Shown here piece after piece: positions 1 through 9,270 of a DNA stretch of 64,000 bases; the stretch's first letter is position 1; each line of letters begins with the position of its first letter. The stretch covers positions 116,414 to 180,413 of the forward strand of contig NZ_SGWR01000002.1 in the NCBI RefSeq assembly GCF_004217315.1. Reading direction: 5' to 3'. Source of the stretch: Corticibacter populi. GTDB taxonomy: Bacteria > Pseudomonadota > Gammaproteobacteria > Burkholderiales > Burkholderiaceae_C. Position numbers and translations under genes: made by a program. Below the pieces are notes generated by a model. It worked only from the letters and a program-made list of their open reading frames with translations, was not told the DNA's origin and searched no databases.

Positions 1-1256
1 TACAGATCAGGAAGGAACGCGACGAGCGGGCCAAGGCCGCCAACGAACGCAAGGCCCAGATCGAACAGCTGACCCAGGCCAAGACCACTGCCGAGAAGCT
101 CGCGCAGGAGCGCGATCAGCAAATTGAACAGATCAGGAAGGAACGCGACGAGCGGGCCAAGGCCGCCAACGAACGCAAGGCCCAGATCGAACAGCTGACC
201 CAGGCCAAGACCACTGCCGAGAAGCTTGTGCAAGAAAAGGTCGAACTTCTGGCGCAGTTCACCAAAACACGAGATGAACAGGCCCGACTGGCCACAGAGC
301 GTCAGAAACAGATTGAGCAACTGACCAAAGCCAAAACCTCTGCAGAAAAACAGCTGTCAGCACTGACTGGTGCCGCCAGCCCCTGCACTGCAGCGGCAAA
401 CACCTTGCCCCAAAGTGCAGTGGTGGCTGATGCGAACGCACCATATTCGGCGTCACCCACAACCACAAATGGTGGAGCCACGACCAAACGGATTTTCAGT
501 AGTGACGCCAATATCGATGATTTCCTGAATGACCTCGTGCCATTCTTTTTTGAGCAATCCATCACCTATGTCGATGTTGGCGCTTTTGTCGGTGAAATTT
601 TCATCAAATTCCATCAGAACAAAAACTTCCGACTCAGAGAAGCCCACTTATTCGAACCCAATCCCGAAAGCTACAAAAAACTAAAAGACAACATCAACGG
701 GATCAATATATCAAAGATTCATGCTTACAACCATGCAATAGGCAAGCAAGAAAGCGATCTAAGTTTCAGTGCCGCCCGATCCATGACCAAAATCATCAGG
801 ACAGCAGATACCACAGAGCAGCAAACAGGCGTATTCCATGCAAAATGCCACAAACTGGACACTCTCGTCAACCTATTCACGGATCAACACATCCATCTAT
901 TAAAGATTGACGTAGAGGGAGCAGAGCTGGACGTCCTGCAAGGTGCACAAAAGATCTTCAGGGAGCAAAAAGTCGACGTTATTTACATCGAAGTTGGTTT
1001 CAGCAAAGAAGGCACCCAGCAAGCCTATTTTGCCGACATCGATGGCTTTTTCCAAAAGTTCGGATATCGCGTCTTCAAGATATATGAACAAACCAACGAG
1101 TGGATTCAGGATTTGCCAGTGCTGCGGCGCTGCAACTTCGCTTACATGAGCCCCCGCTTTGCTGCTGCCAACCCAGCAAAGGCAAAACAAGAAATAGTGA
1201 GATTGAAGAGAGAAATCGAGTTATTAAAAAACACTCAAAAAGGGAATGAACAATGA
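1..1256 (+). CDS. FkbM family methyltransferase with N-terminal tandem-repeat coiled coil (5' end outside window)
   Basis: The frame is open through the left edge, so the true start is missing. The GTG at 228 is internal to the repeat and is not the start. The first ~125 residues are charged, helical, heptad-like sequence in 42-residue repeats. The last ~260 residues match the FkbM methyltransferase fold (Methyltransf_21): a SAM-binding strand YVDVGAFVGE, the acidic FEPNP motif, and LKIDVEGAELDVL. Such enzymes O-methylate sugars or other small substrates, often in polysaccharide loci. A short charged helix closes the protein. The stop overlaps the next gene by four bases (ATGA at 1253-1256), so it is coupled to the three-domain glycosyltransferase. 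The acceptor is unknown. The methyltransferase call is firm; a chain-terminating or length-measuring role is inference. Confidence 0.88.
   Translation, partial: QIRKERDERAKAANERKAQIEQLTQAKTTAEKLAQERDQQIEQIRKERDERAKAANERKAQIEQLTQAKTTAEKLVQEKVELLAQFTKTRDEQARLATERQKQIEQLTKAKTSAEKQLSALTGAASPCTAAANTLPQSAVVADANAPYSASPTTTNGGATTKRIFSSDANIDDFLNDLVPFFFEQSITYVDVGAFVGEIFIKFHQNKNFRLREAHLFEPNPESYKKLKDNINGINISKIHAYNHAIGKQESDLSFSAARSMTKIIRTADTTEQQTGVFHAKCHKLDTLVNLFTDQHIHLLKIDVEGAELDVLQGAQKIFREQKVDVIYIEVGFSKEGTQQAYFADIDGFFQKFGYRVFKIYEQTNEWIQDLPVLRRCNFAYMSPRFAAANPAKAKQEIVRLKREIELLKNTQKGNEQ
3..380 (+). repeat. 126-bp in-frame tandem repeat (2 near-perfect copies plus 1 diverged)
   Basis: The unit is 126 bp (42 codons). 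Copy 1 starts at 3 and copy 2 at 129; positions 3-100 and 129-226 are identical base for base. A third, diverged copy runs from about 255 to 380 and keeps the pattern with RDE, QIEQLT and KAKTSAEK. 42 residues is exactly six heptads, so each unit keeps coiled-coil register. The array continues past the left edge, so the copy number is unknown. Confidence 0.93.
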
Positions 1257-4200
1257 GTTTGAAGCTTGGCAACGAATTAAGTGCAAAAGGCCTTTATACC
1301 GAGGCCATCGCTGCGTATCAGAAGGTCGACCCAAAAAGCCCGCTCCGCCGTCATGCCGAATTCAACATACGAAATATCGAAAAAATACTGAGTAGAGAAA
1401 GCAGCTCAAGTGCTATCGAGCAATCTCAACGAGCAGAGCTCACTGCGCTGGAACTGCCACTCCTGTCCATTGTGATGCCGGTCTTCAATGTCGCCCCGTA
1501 TCTGGACAACAGTATCAATTCGGCGCTGTCACAGCGCTATCAGAATTTCGAGCTGATCATCGTCAATGACGCGTCCACCGACAATGGCAAGCGCATCATC
1601 GAGATGTACGCCAATGAAGACGAGCGGATTCGCTTCATCAATCTCGATCACAACACTCTGGGTGGTGCAGGTATTCCAAGCAACATTGGTATCCGTGCAG
1701 CCAAAGGCAAGTATATCGCCTTCATCGATAGCGACGATTGGGTCAAACCAGATGCGTTCTACAATCTGATGCAGCAAGCGATCCGACACGATGCTGATCT
1801 TGCGATTGGTAATTTCTGTACCTTCACCGAGGACGACCGGATTGTGTCCACCGCGTATGACAACGCGACTTGGAAGAACCTGCCGAAGAACAAGATAATT
1901 TCGCTCGGTACGCACCCTGACTTGTTGGGTCTCTCACCCGTTCCGTGGCGGAAGCTCTATAAGACCAAATTTCTGCGCGATCACGACATCGTTTATCCAG
2001 AGGGAGATTATTTCTACGAAGACAATCCGCTGCACTGGCATGTACTGTCCAAAGCCGGGCGCGTCGTAGTGGTGGATGAGATGGTCAGCTATCACCGCAT
2101 GGCTCGCGAAGGGCAAACCATGGGCTCTGCCGAGTATAAGCTAAGTGCCTTGTGCAGCCATTTGAATACGATTCTCGGTTATATCAAGCAGGCTCCTATC
2201 GATGTCAAACCGATTCTATTCAAGGAGCTGCGCGGCTACCTATCAAAACGAATCAACTGGGTGCTCAAGCGGCAAACTCAACCCTCCGCGGAGCGGATGA
2301 TAAAGAAAAGACTGTCACAGATTGGCGATAAATCCTTGATGGAGCGTGGTGTCGGTTCCTTCGGCAAGGATGCCATGCAAAAAATGGCCGAATACAAGAA
2401 GGCCTACCCCGATGTTGACTTAACCATCGTCATTCCTGTCTTTAATGCCGAGGATTTGTTGACCGAAACCGTCGAGTCCATTATGTCCATCAAGGGCATC
2501 ACGTTCAATGTCTTGGCAGTGGACGACGGTTCCAGCGACGGTTCGCTGGCTCTGCTGCAGCAGTACGAGAAAAAGTACCCCAATTTTCACGTTTTCACCC
2601 AGGGAAACAAGGGGGCGGGCAGAGCGCGCAATGCGGTGATTCCACTAATTACCGGGGAATACACCTATTTCCTCGATGCTGATGACGTTATCGATGGCAA
2701 GGCTCTTGAAGACGCACTGGCGCTGGCGGTTCGCGAAGATCATGATCTTGTGTTCGTGAAGTACAAAATAGAATTGCACGAAGACAAGAAAACAAAGGGC
2801 ATGTTCAACTCGGATGCAGACTTGTGGAAGCAATTGGCCAACGCCAAGGACAACGAGACCCGCAGGAACATCGTCGCGCAATTGATCAACTATCCGTGGA
2901 ACAGGGTCATCAAAACCTCTCTATTACACGACCAAAACATTTTCTTCGGTGCGACTGTCGTGCACAACGATATTACGTACCACTGGCACAGCATTCTTGC
3001 AGCCAAGAACATCGGCTACACCCAAGGAACAGTGTGCACGCATCGAAAGTTCAACGCTCGCGTACAAATCACCAACATCAATGACGGTCGGCGGATGGCG
3101 GTATTGGATGCGCTGCGGTATACCCATGCAATCGTAGTACGCTCAACCAGAAGCTCGGAATTCCTGCAATCATGGTCGCAATTCGCCACGCATCTACTGA
3201 CATGGGCGGAAGAACGCATTCCCAATGAACTGAGGGATAATTACCGAATCAAACGCCAGCAGTTCCTGGAGGAAATCGGGAATACGATAAAAGGGTGCCC
3301 GGTGCAGCATTCCATTCCATCCGCAGCGATTGCATTCGAGAAGGAAGGCCAATTTGGAAAGGCGGCTGCTATTTATGACTTGCTTGCTACCGATAGCGAG
3401 CACCCCGAATTGCACTGGAAAGAAAGGGATCGGATTATCGCCATCATGACCAATGGCGACATGAAAAAGGGGGAGGCCGTGCAAGCGGGCCTTCACCTGA
3501 AAGATGCAGAAAAATCGCAAAAATGGCTCAGGGTTGCCCATTGGCTTGGCGATTTAAAAAACCCTGATCTTATAGATCAAATCCCACTCCCCAATGACGA
3601 ATGGGACTCCAGCGAGCTTTTGATTGCAAAAGCGAATGCTTGTGGACACGTGGGAAACAGAAGCGCCTGGCTGCAATACGTGAACAGGTATTTAGATATT
3701 CATCAGATGAGCCCGATCAGTCTTGATGACAACCAAGGCAGCAGAAATCTGTTCCTTGAAATCAAGTGCGTGGCCAACCAAAAAAATCACCGAGCGAACA
3801 AGGAACCATGCGTCACAGTGTGTATGTCATGTTTCAATTCCGAAAAAACCGTCGAAAAGGCAGTACGCTCGTTAATGCAACAGAGTCACAAGAATCTGGA
3901 AATCATCCTTTTCGACGACAACAGTGTCGATCATACTCTTTCCATCATCGAAAGACTGGAAAAGGAGGATGCCAGAATTCGGGTGATTCGCAGGAATACC
4001 AATAACGGCACCTATGTCAATCGGAATAGCGCATTGCAGCAAGCAAAAGGCGAGTTTTTCACCGTATTGGATTCAGATGATGTTGCCTTGCCCGAGCGCA
4101 TCGCCCTGCAAGTTCAACATCTGATGGAAAATCCGGAACATGTGGCAGTATTGACCAGATGGATACGGATGGATGAGAGCGGAAGATTCCTTTTCAGGGA

Positions 4201-4591
4201 TGGCTGGGGTGGCACCTATACCCACGAAGCCGTTGCAACCTTGATGATCCGGGTTGACAAGGTACGGAATGTGGCTGGTTATTGGGATTCCGTGCGCTTC
4301 TCCGCCGATACCGAGTTCTTCAAGCGTTTGGGCAAATGTTTCGGTGAAGACAAGATCCACTTGCTGATGGCACCCACCTGCTTTGCCTTGTCGCATGAAG
4401 ACAGTTTGACACGAGATCCGGTGACCGGAATCGATGTCAACGGGAAATATGGCTGGTCACCAACCCGCATCGAATATGCACAGTCGTGGCGAAAATGGCA
4501 TGCGAAGGCAGAAAATTTGCATATGCCCTTCCCATTGAAGCAAAGACCCTTCAAGGCACCAGAGGCAATGTTGCCGGAGTATGTGAGGTAG
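1253..4591 (+). CDS. Three-domain family 2 glycosyltransferase
   Basis: 1112 residues. A short TPR-like N-terminus (residues 1-45) is followed by three GT-A (GT2) domains starting near residues 70, 388 and 852. Each has its own nucleotide-binding and metal motifs: SIVMPVFN with IDSDDW, TIVIPVFN with LDADD, and VTVCMSCFN with LDSDD. TPR-like helices lie between domains 2 and 3 (AFEKEGQFGKAAAIYDLL). All three active sites look intact, so one polypeptide may add three sugars or alternate two linkages. It overlaps the methyltransferase gene by four bases, and glf follows 86 bp later. Most single-domain GT2 enzymes are about 250-350 residues. Domain 3 is clearly related to the separate enzyme at 9267-10760. 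Sugar specificity cannot be read from sequence. Confidence 0.92.
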   Translation: MSLKLGNELSAKGLYTEAIAAYQKVDPKSPLRRHAEFNIRNIEKILSRESSSSAIEQSQRAELTALELPLLSIVMPVFNVAPYLDNSINSALSQRYQNFELIIVNDASTDNGKRIIEMYANEDERIRFINLDHNTLGGAGIPSNIGIRAAKGKYIAFIDSDDWVKPDAFYNLMQQAIRHDADLAIGNFCTFTEDDRIVSTAYDNATWKNLPKNKIISLGTHPDLLGLSPVPWRKLYKTKFLRDHDIVYPEGDYFYEDNPLHWHVLSKAGRVVVVDEMVSYHRMAREGQTMGSAEYKLSALCSHLNTILGYIKQAPIDVKPILFKELRGYLSKRINWVLKRQTQPSAERMIKKRLSQIGDKSLMERGVGSFGKDAMQKMAEYKKAYPDVDLTIVIPVFNAEDLLTETVESIMSIKGITFNVLAVDDGSSDGSLALLQQYEKKYPNFHVFTQGNKGAGRARNAVIPLITGEYTYFLDADDVIDGKALEDALALAVREDHDLVFVKYKIELHEDKKTKGMFNSDADLWKQLANAKDNETRRNIVAQLINYPWNRVIKTSLLHDQNIFFGATVVHNDITYHWHSILAAKNIGYTQGTVCTHRKFNARVQITNINDGRRMAVLDALRYTHAIVVRSTRSSEFLQSWSQFATHLLTWAEERIPNELRDNYRIKRQQFLEEIGNTIKGCPVQHSIPSAAIAFEKEGQFGKAAAIYDLLATDSEHPELHWKERDRIIAIMTNGDMKKGEAVQAGLHLKDAEKSQKWLRVAHWLGDLKNPDLIDQIPLPNDEWDSSELLIAKANACGHVGNRSAWLQYVNRYLDIHQMSPISLDDNQGSRNLFLEIKCVANQKNHRANKEPCVTVCMSCFNSEKTVEKAVRSLMQQSHKNLEIILFDDNSVDHTLSIIERLEKEDARIRVIRRNTNNGTYVNRNSALQQAKGEFFTVLDSDDVALPERIALQVQHLMENPEHVAVLTRWIRMDESGRFLFRDGWGGTYTHEAVATLMIRVDKVRNVAGYWDSVRFSADTEFFKRLGKCFGEDKIHLLMAPTCFALSHEDSLTRDPVTGIDVNGKYGWSPTRIEYAQSWRKWHAKAENLHMPFPLKQRPFKAPEAMLPEYVR

Positions 4592-4677
4592 GCATGCAGT
4601 GAAGAATTCTGCATGATCGCCATTTGCCCCACGTCGCTCGCATGAGCGGCCACTACTAAAACCTCCAAGGATGCTCC

Positions 4678-5778
4678 ATGTCATATGATTACCTGATCGT
4701 TGGTGCCGGCGTTTTCGGCTCCACCTTCGCCCGCTTGGCCACCGATGCCGGCAAACGCTGCCTCGTCATCGACAAACGTCCGCACGTGGCAGGCAACTGC
4801 TACACAGAGAACCAGCACGGCATCAACGTGCACGTCTTCGGGCCTCACATCTTCCATTGCAATGACGAGAACATCTGGAACTTCGTCAATCGCTTTGCCA
4901 AGTTCAACAACTTCCGCAACAGTCCCATCGCCTTCCATGGCGGCAAGGCCTATTCGCTACCCTTCAGCATGTACACATTCAACCAGATGTGGGGTGTGCT
5001 GACACCGGAAGAAGCGCAGGCCAAGATCGAGTCCCAACGCCTCAAGCTCGATCGTGAACCGGCCAACTTGGAGGAACAGGCGCTGATCCTCGTCGGACCG
5101 GACATCTATGAAACACTGATCCGTGATTACACCCGCAAGCAGTGGCAAAAAGACCCCAAGGACCTGCCAGCCTCCATCATCAAGCGCCTGCCCGTGCGTC
5201 TGACCTGGGACAACAACTACTTCAACGACAAGTACCAGGGCATTCCCATCGGCGGATACACCGCACTGTTCCAGAACATGCTGGACGGCATTGACGTGGA
5301 ACTGAGTGTGGATTACCTGGCGGACATCGACCACTGGAACGCCAAGGCCAAACAGGTGGTTTTTACCGGCAAGATCGATGAGTACTACGGCTTCCGGTTC
5401 GGTGAATTGGAGTATCGCTCACTGCGTTTCGATACCGAGGTCATCGAGACCAGCAACTATCAAGGCAATGCGGTCATCAACTACACCGAGGCAAATGTGC
5501 CGTGGACCCGCATCATCGAGCACAAGCATTTCGAGAATGACCTAAAGACACCCGTGTCCGTGGTGACGAAGGAAATCCCGGACACTTGGTCGCGCAACAA
5601 GACACCTTACTATCCCATTGGCGATGCCCGGAACATGGCCATCTTCAAGCAGTACGAAGCGCTTGCCGAAGCCGAGTCCAACCTCATCTTCGGCGGACGC
5701 CTTGCAGAATACCAGTATTACGACATGCATCAAGTAATTGGATCGGCCATAGCAAAAATCAGAAAGATACAGCAATGA
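4678..5778 (+). CDS. glf: UDP-galactopyranose mutase
   Basis: 366 residues, the usual Glf length. The FAD-binding N-terminus reads YLIVGAGVFGSTFARLATDAGK, followed by the Glf signature HVAGNCY and GPHIFHCNDENIW. Further on are RPTRKQW-like (DYTRKQWQKDP) and RLPVRLTWDNNYFNDKYQGIP, all typical of the family, and the C-terminal GGRLAEYQYYDMHQVI. It interconverts UDP-Galp and UDP-Galf in the cytoplasm, so the polysaccharide made here probably contains galactofuranose. The ATG at 4678 has AAGGATG about 8 bases upstream. It lies between the multi-GT and the hydrolase gene, same strand. Confidence 0.97.
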   Translation: MSYDYLIVGAGVFGSTFARLATDAGKRCLVIDKRPHVAGNCYTENQHGINVHVFGPHIFHCNDENIWNFVNRFAKFNNFRNSPIAFHGGKAYSLPFSMYTFNQMWGVLTPEEAQAKIESQRLKLDREPANLEEQALILVGPDIYETLIRDYTRKQWQKDPKDLPASIIKRLPVRLTWDNNYFNDKYQGIPIGGYTALFQNMLDGIDVELSVDYLADIDHWNAKAKQVVFTGKIDEYYGFRFGELEYRSLRFDTEVIETSNYQGNAVINYTEANVPWTRIIEHKHFENDLKTPVSVVTKEIPDTWSRNKTPYYPIGDARNMAIFKQYEALAEAESNLIFGGRLAEYQYYDMHQVIGSAIAKIRKIQQ

Positions 5779-5849
5779 GGGTTTCACAAGCGCCCCGCAC
5801 TATTGGATTTTTCAATGAATTCATTGATGTTTACGGGATTTTTTAATAA

Positions 5850-6614
5850 ATGTCGCAAGAAAAATATGATGACAATCAAGAATGGTCGCAGAGTGTCATA
5901 GCATCCGACAGATTCTACAAGTTCACGTTGTTCGTCCCAACAAGGGAACACCGTAATGACTGTATTTTCATCACGTTTGCTTTCGCACCGAGAAGACAAA
6001 AAGATGACAAAGGTTGGGCCGTCGATTTCCTGCTGAAGAACGGTTTTGAAGTAATCTTTGTCGATCAATTGCATAACAGCAGTTATCAAGGTTTGTCTCG
6101 GGAAAAATTCAAATCTATTGTTACCCCTTATGTGGCAGGCAAAAAGGTGGTAACGTATGGAACCAGTTTGGGTGGCTATGCTGCCCTGTACTTCGGATCA
6201 TGCTTGGAGGCGTCCATTCTTTCATTTGCTCCTAGGCTTTGCCGCGATCCAGATCTACTAAAAAGATATCCCAAACTAATGGAGTACCAATGGGTAAAAA
6301 GCCCAACTTCACCATTAATACATGAGAAGATATGTGACATCGATATCAATCCGAAATGTTGCTTACACGTGTGTTTGGATCCCAAGCATCCAGCGGATAA
6401 TTGGTTTTTCTACAATAAAATCAATGCTGCGTTTGGCACGGTATACTTGTTAAAAGTTCCCAATGCATCCCATCATCCGGCCGAAGCACTCAAGAAAAAA
6501 GGCTACCTAAAGAAACTGGTTCTGAATGTGGCTAACGAAAGGGCATTCGAGGGAATATATATTTCCTTAGATCAAAATAATATAATTGCATCTCCTTCAG
6601 AAAAAGCTGATTGA
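5850..6614 (+). CDS. Alpha/beta-hydrolase-fold protein of unknown substrate
   Basis: 254 residues without signal peptide. The nucleophile elbow is GTSLGGYAAL (Ser near residue 106). A candidate acid is in CLDPKHPADNW and a candidate base in NASHHPAEAL, so a full Ser-Asp-His triad looks present. A cytoplasmic esterase, thioesterase or acyltransferase acting on the polysaccharide or its precursor would fit the locus, but I do not recognise a characterised family. Codons are markedly AT-richer than in glf upstream or ugd downstream, which suggests separate acquisition. The ATG at 5850 follows an AT-rich leader with no strong Shine-Dalgarno. Real gene: likely. Function: open. Confidence 0.75.
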   Translation: MSQEKYDDNQEWSQSVIASDRFYKFTLFVPTREHRNDCIFITFAFAPRRQKDDKGWAVDFLLKNGFEVIFVDQLHNSSYQGLSREKFKSIVTPYVAGKKVVTYGTSLGGYAALYFGSCLEASILSFAPRLCRDPDLLKRYPKLMEYQWVKSPTSPLIHEKICDIDINPKCCLHVCLDPKHPADNWFFYNKINAAFGTVYLLKVPNASHHPAEALKKKGYLKKLVLNVANERAFEGIYISLDQNNIIASPSEKAD

Positions 6615-6810
6615 TTCGCTTGCGTCACCGCGCCCCAGGCCGGGACGCACTACAAGGAGACATTGGCGTCAAATTGCGACTCTACAGTGCGCCACAGATG
6701 ATATGCGACGCGCAGGTCAAGTTAATAGTGCTTCTTAAATATATTTCCTAACAACAACACGATCTCATTAATATCAAAAAAACCAAATCCTTATTAAAAA
6801 ATAGAATTGT

Positions 6811-6838
6811 TTGGCTATATTTCTCATCTTGATAAAAT
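6811..6838 (+). promoter_or_regulatory. Possible sigma-70 promoter for the lyase-like gene
   Basis: TTGGCT (6811-6816), 16-bp spacer, TAAAAT (6833-6838), in the very AT-rich 287-bp gap before the gene at 6902. The rest of that gap (6615-6901) shows no other feature. The matches are moderate and chance hits are easy in AT-rich DNA. Confidence 0.3.
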
Positions 6839-6901
6839 AGAACAATGGAAACCAATATTAAGCAATCGTTACCTAACGAACTAAAACTTTAGTACATCAC
6901 C

Positions 6902-7957
6902 ATGCAACGAAATCACATCAAATCGATCTTCCATATATTTTTTTTAGCAGCGCCAATACTGCATACGCCTGCCTTTTCAGGAGATTTCATCAATCCCTGG
7001 GAGCAAAGTCATGACACAAAACTGCGCTCAGAGCTTATCTGCCCTCCCGTGCAGTACGTAAGTCCCAACTTATCAATTAACGGAGGCGTTTACCTAAAAG
7101 ATGGCATTACCAGAGACAAAGATAAAGATAAAGAAATATCCAACCTCACGAGAAGCATAAGAGAATCAGCCACCCAAGCCGCAAATCTTGCAGATGAGTA
7201 TCAGTCCACCGGAGATGCCAGGGCTGCATACTGCGCCCAGAAAATATTACTTACGTTGTCTCAGAACAAATCACTTTCCGGGCCAATAAACGGTTATCAG
7301 GCATACTTCGTCAAGACCTGGATGCTCTCATCTCTTTCGGCATCCTGGCTGAAGGTCATGTCTCTTAATGACACAAACAGGATCGATGCAAACCTCATCA
7401 ATTCCTGGCTCACTGAATTAGCAGGCGACATCATAATGCGATTCAATCGATCCAGAGAATCAAACATCAAAAAGGGAGATACCAGCATTGCAAACATGTA
7501 TTATTGGGCTGCACTGGCGGCGATCAACACTGCCATCGCAACGGGGAACAATGAATATTTTGACTGGGCAATTGGAGTCTTCAGATCAGGGCTTGACCAA
7601 GCCGACGAAGACGGATTCCTTCCTCCTGAATTAAAGCGGAAGGCGCTGGCACAACACTATCATGTTTTTGCGCTAATACCATTGATTCTCATTGCCGACC
7701 GTGCACAAATCAACGGCATTGATCTTTACCAATACAACAACCATGCATTGAATAGAATAGTCAATGCGACCATAGACTCCTATTTCGACCCCACATTAAT
7801 TGAAAAAAAATCCGGATACAAGCAGAGAAGCGTGCCGCGACCTTATTTTGGGTGGCTATATAATTACAGCAAAAAATTTCCAAACGAGAAATATGATGCC
7901 ATCTTAAGTGAATATCCAGAAAGAAGATTTCTATATATCGGTGGCTCTCCAACATAA
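6902..7957 (+). CDS. Secreted alginate-lyase-like protein (AlgL/PL5-related)
   Basis: 351 residues with an N-terminal signal peptide (basic KS, hydrophobic IFHIFFLAAPIL, likely cut near AFS-GD), so it is periplasmic or secreted. The body follows the alginate lyase (alpha/alpha)6 pattern. Residues from about 200 read NMYYWAALAAINTAIATGN, then DWAIGVFRSGLDQADEDGFLP, ELKRKALAQHYHVFAL and GIDLYQYNN. These line up with the AlgL segments NHSYWAAW, DGFLPNELKR, YHNYAL and GVDLRQ as I remember them. The tyrosine and arginine/lysine positions are kept, but the His of AlgL NHSYW is replaced (NMYYW). It may cleave a uronic-acid-containing polymer made by this locus, since ugd is next door, or clear misplaced polymer from the periplasm as AlgL does. 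The gene is AT-rich and has no clear Shine-Dalgarno. Confidence 0.8.
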   Translation: MQRNHIKSIFHIFFLAAPILHTPAFSGDFINPWEQSHDTKLRSELICPPVQYVSPNLSINGGVYLKDGITRDKDKDKEISNLTRSIRESATQAANLADEYQSTGDARAAYCAQKILLTLSQNKSLSGPINGYQAYFVKTWMLSSLSASWLKVMSLNDTNRIDANLINSWLTELAGDIIMRFNRSRESNIKKGDTSIANMYYWAALAAINTAIATGNNEYFDWAIGVFRSGLDQADEDGFLPPELKRKALAQHYHVFALIPLILIADRAQINGIDLYQYNNHALNRIVNATIDSYFDPTLIEKKSGYKQRSVPRPYFGWLYNYSKKFPNEKYDAILSEYPERRFLYIGGSPT

Positions 7958-8097
7958 AATAGTACCGAAGCACTGAGGCAACCTATTACCAAGCATCCAG
8001 CCAGTCTACTGCGTTAATTCTACGCATTATTCAACAATTGCCTTCCACTCGATGAAAATTTGGCAGAATAAGTTCGAGTGCCAGTTAAGGAAACGAA

Positions 8098-9270
8098 ATG
8101 ACAAAAATCGCAATCGCCGGCACAGGCTACGTCGGTCTCTCCAACGCCGTACTTTTGGCGGCGTCCCACGAAGTGGTTGCCCTCGACATCGATGCCCACA
8201 AGGTGGAATTGCTCAACAACAGGCGATCCCCCATCGTGGATGTCGAGATCGAGGACTATCTGGCCAACAAGCCATTGAATTTCCGTGCCACGCTCGACAA
8301 GGAAGATGCCTACCGTGGCGCCGACTTTGTCATCATCGCCACGCCCACGGATTACGACACACAAACGCACTACTTCAACACGAAGTCTGTCGAGGCCGTG
8401 GTGCGCGATGTGATGACGATCAACCCTCAGGCGGTAATGGTCATCAAGTCCACGGTGCCGGTGGGCTTTACCCGCCGCCTGAAGGAAGAAACTGGCAGCG
8501 ATAACATCATCTTCTCGCCCGAGTTCCTGCGCGAGGGCAAGGCGCTGTACGACAACCTGCACCCCTCACGCATCGTGGTAGGCGAGCGTTCCGAGCGCGG
8601 CCAGGCATTTGCCGATCTGCTGCGCCAGGGTGCCATCAAGCAGGACGTGCCGGTGCTGCTGACGGACAGTACCGAGGCCGAGGCCATCAAGCTCTTTGCC
8701 AATACTTACCTGGCCATGCGCGTGGCCTACTTTAACGAGCTGGATACCTATGCATCGGTGCATGGGCTGGATACACGGCAGATCATCGAAGGTGTCTCCT
8801 TGGATCCGCGCATCGGCCGCCATTACAACAACCCCTCCTTCGGCTATGGCGGCTATTGCCTGCCCAAGGATACGAAGCAGTTGCTGGCCAACTACGAGAA
8901 AGTCCCGCAGAACCTGGTGCACGCGATCGTGCAGTCCAACCGCACGCGCAAGGATTTCGTGGCCGAGGATATTCTGCGCCGCAATCCGTCGGTGGTCGGG
9001 GTGTACCGTCTGGTGATGAAAGCGGGCTCGGACAACTTTCGCGCCTCGGCCATCCAGGGTGTGATGAAGCGCATCAAGGCTCAGGGCGTGGAGGTGGTGG
9101 TGTACGAGCCGGTGCTGGATGTGCCCGACTTCTTCCGCTCGCGTGTGATCAATGATCTGGAGGCATTCAAACAACAGTCCGATGTCATCATCACCAACCG
9201 GATGAGTCCGGAATTGGACGATGTTCAGGACAAGGTCTACACTCGCGATCTTTTCGGCATTGACTCTTGA
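8098..9270 (+). CDS. ugd: UDP-glucose 6-dehydrogenase
   Basis: 390 residues, the length of the short enterobacterial-type Ugd. The Rossmann N-terminus is [19 protein letters not shown]. The family signatures are present: [11 protein letters not shown]-like ([14 protein letters not shown]), [30 protein letters not shown] and the catalytic cysteine segment [12 protein letters not shown]. It oxidises UDP-Glc twice with NAD+ to UDP-GlcA, supplying uronic acid for the capsule. The ATG at 8098 is preceded by AAGGAAAC. The gene returns to high GC after the AT-rich hydrolase/lyase block. Its stop overlaps the TTG proposed for the next gene. Confidence 0.97.
   Translation: MTKIAIAGTGYVGLSNAVLLAASHEVVALDIDAHKVELLNNRRSPIVDVEIEDYLANKPLNFRATLDKEDAYRGADFVIIATPTDYDTQTHYFNTKSVEAVVRDVMTINPQAVMVIKSTVPVGFTRRLKEETGSDNIIFSPEFLREGKALYDNLHPSRIVVGERSERGQAFADLLRQGAIKQDVPVLLTDSTEAEAIKLFANTYLAMRVAYFNELDTYASVHGLDTRQIIEGVSLDPRIGRHYNNPSFGYGGYCLPKDTKQLLANYEKVPQNLVHAIVQSNRTRKDFVAEDILRRNPSVVGVYRLVMKAGSDNFRASAIQGVMKRIKAQGVEVVVYEPVLDVPDFFRSRVINDLEAFKQQSDVIITNRMSPELDDVQDKVYTRDLFGIDS

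Noticed and set aside
3-380. Tandem repeats considered as a CRISPR array
   Set aside because: Units are contiguous, 126 bp, in frame with a protein and lack variable spacers.
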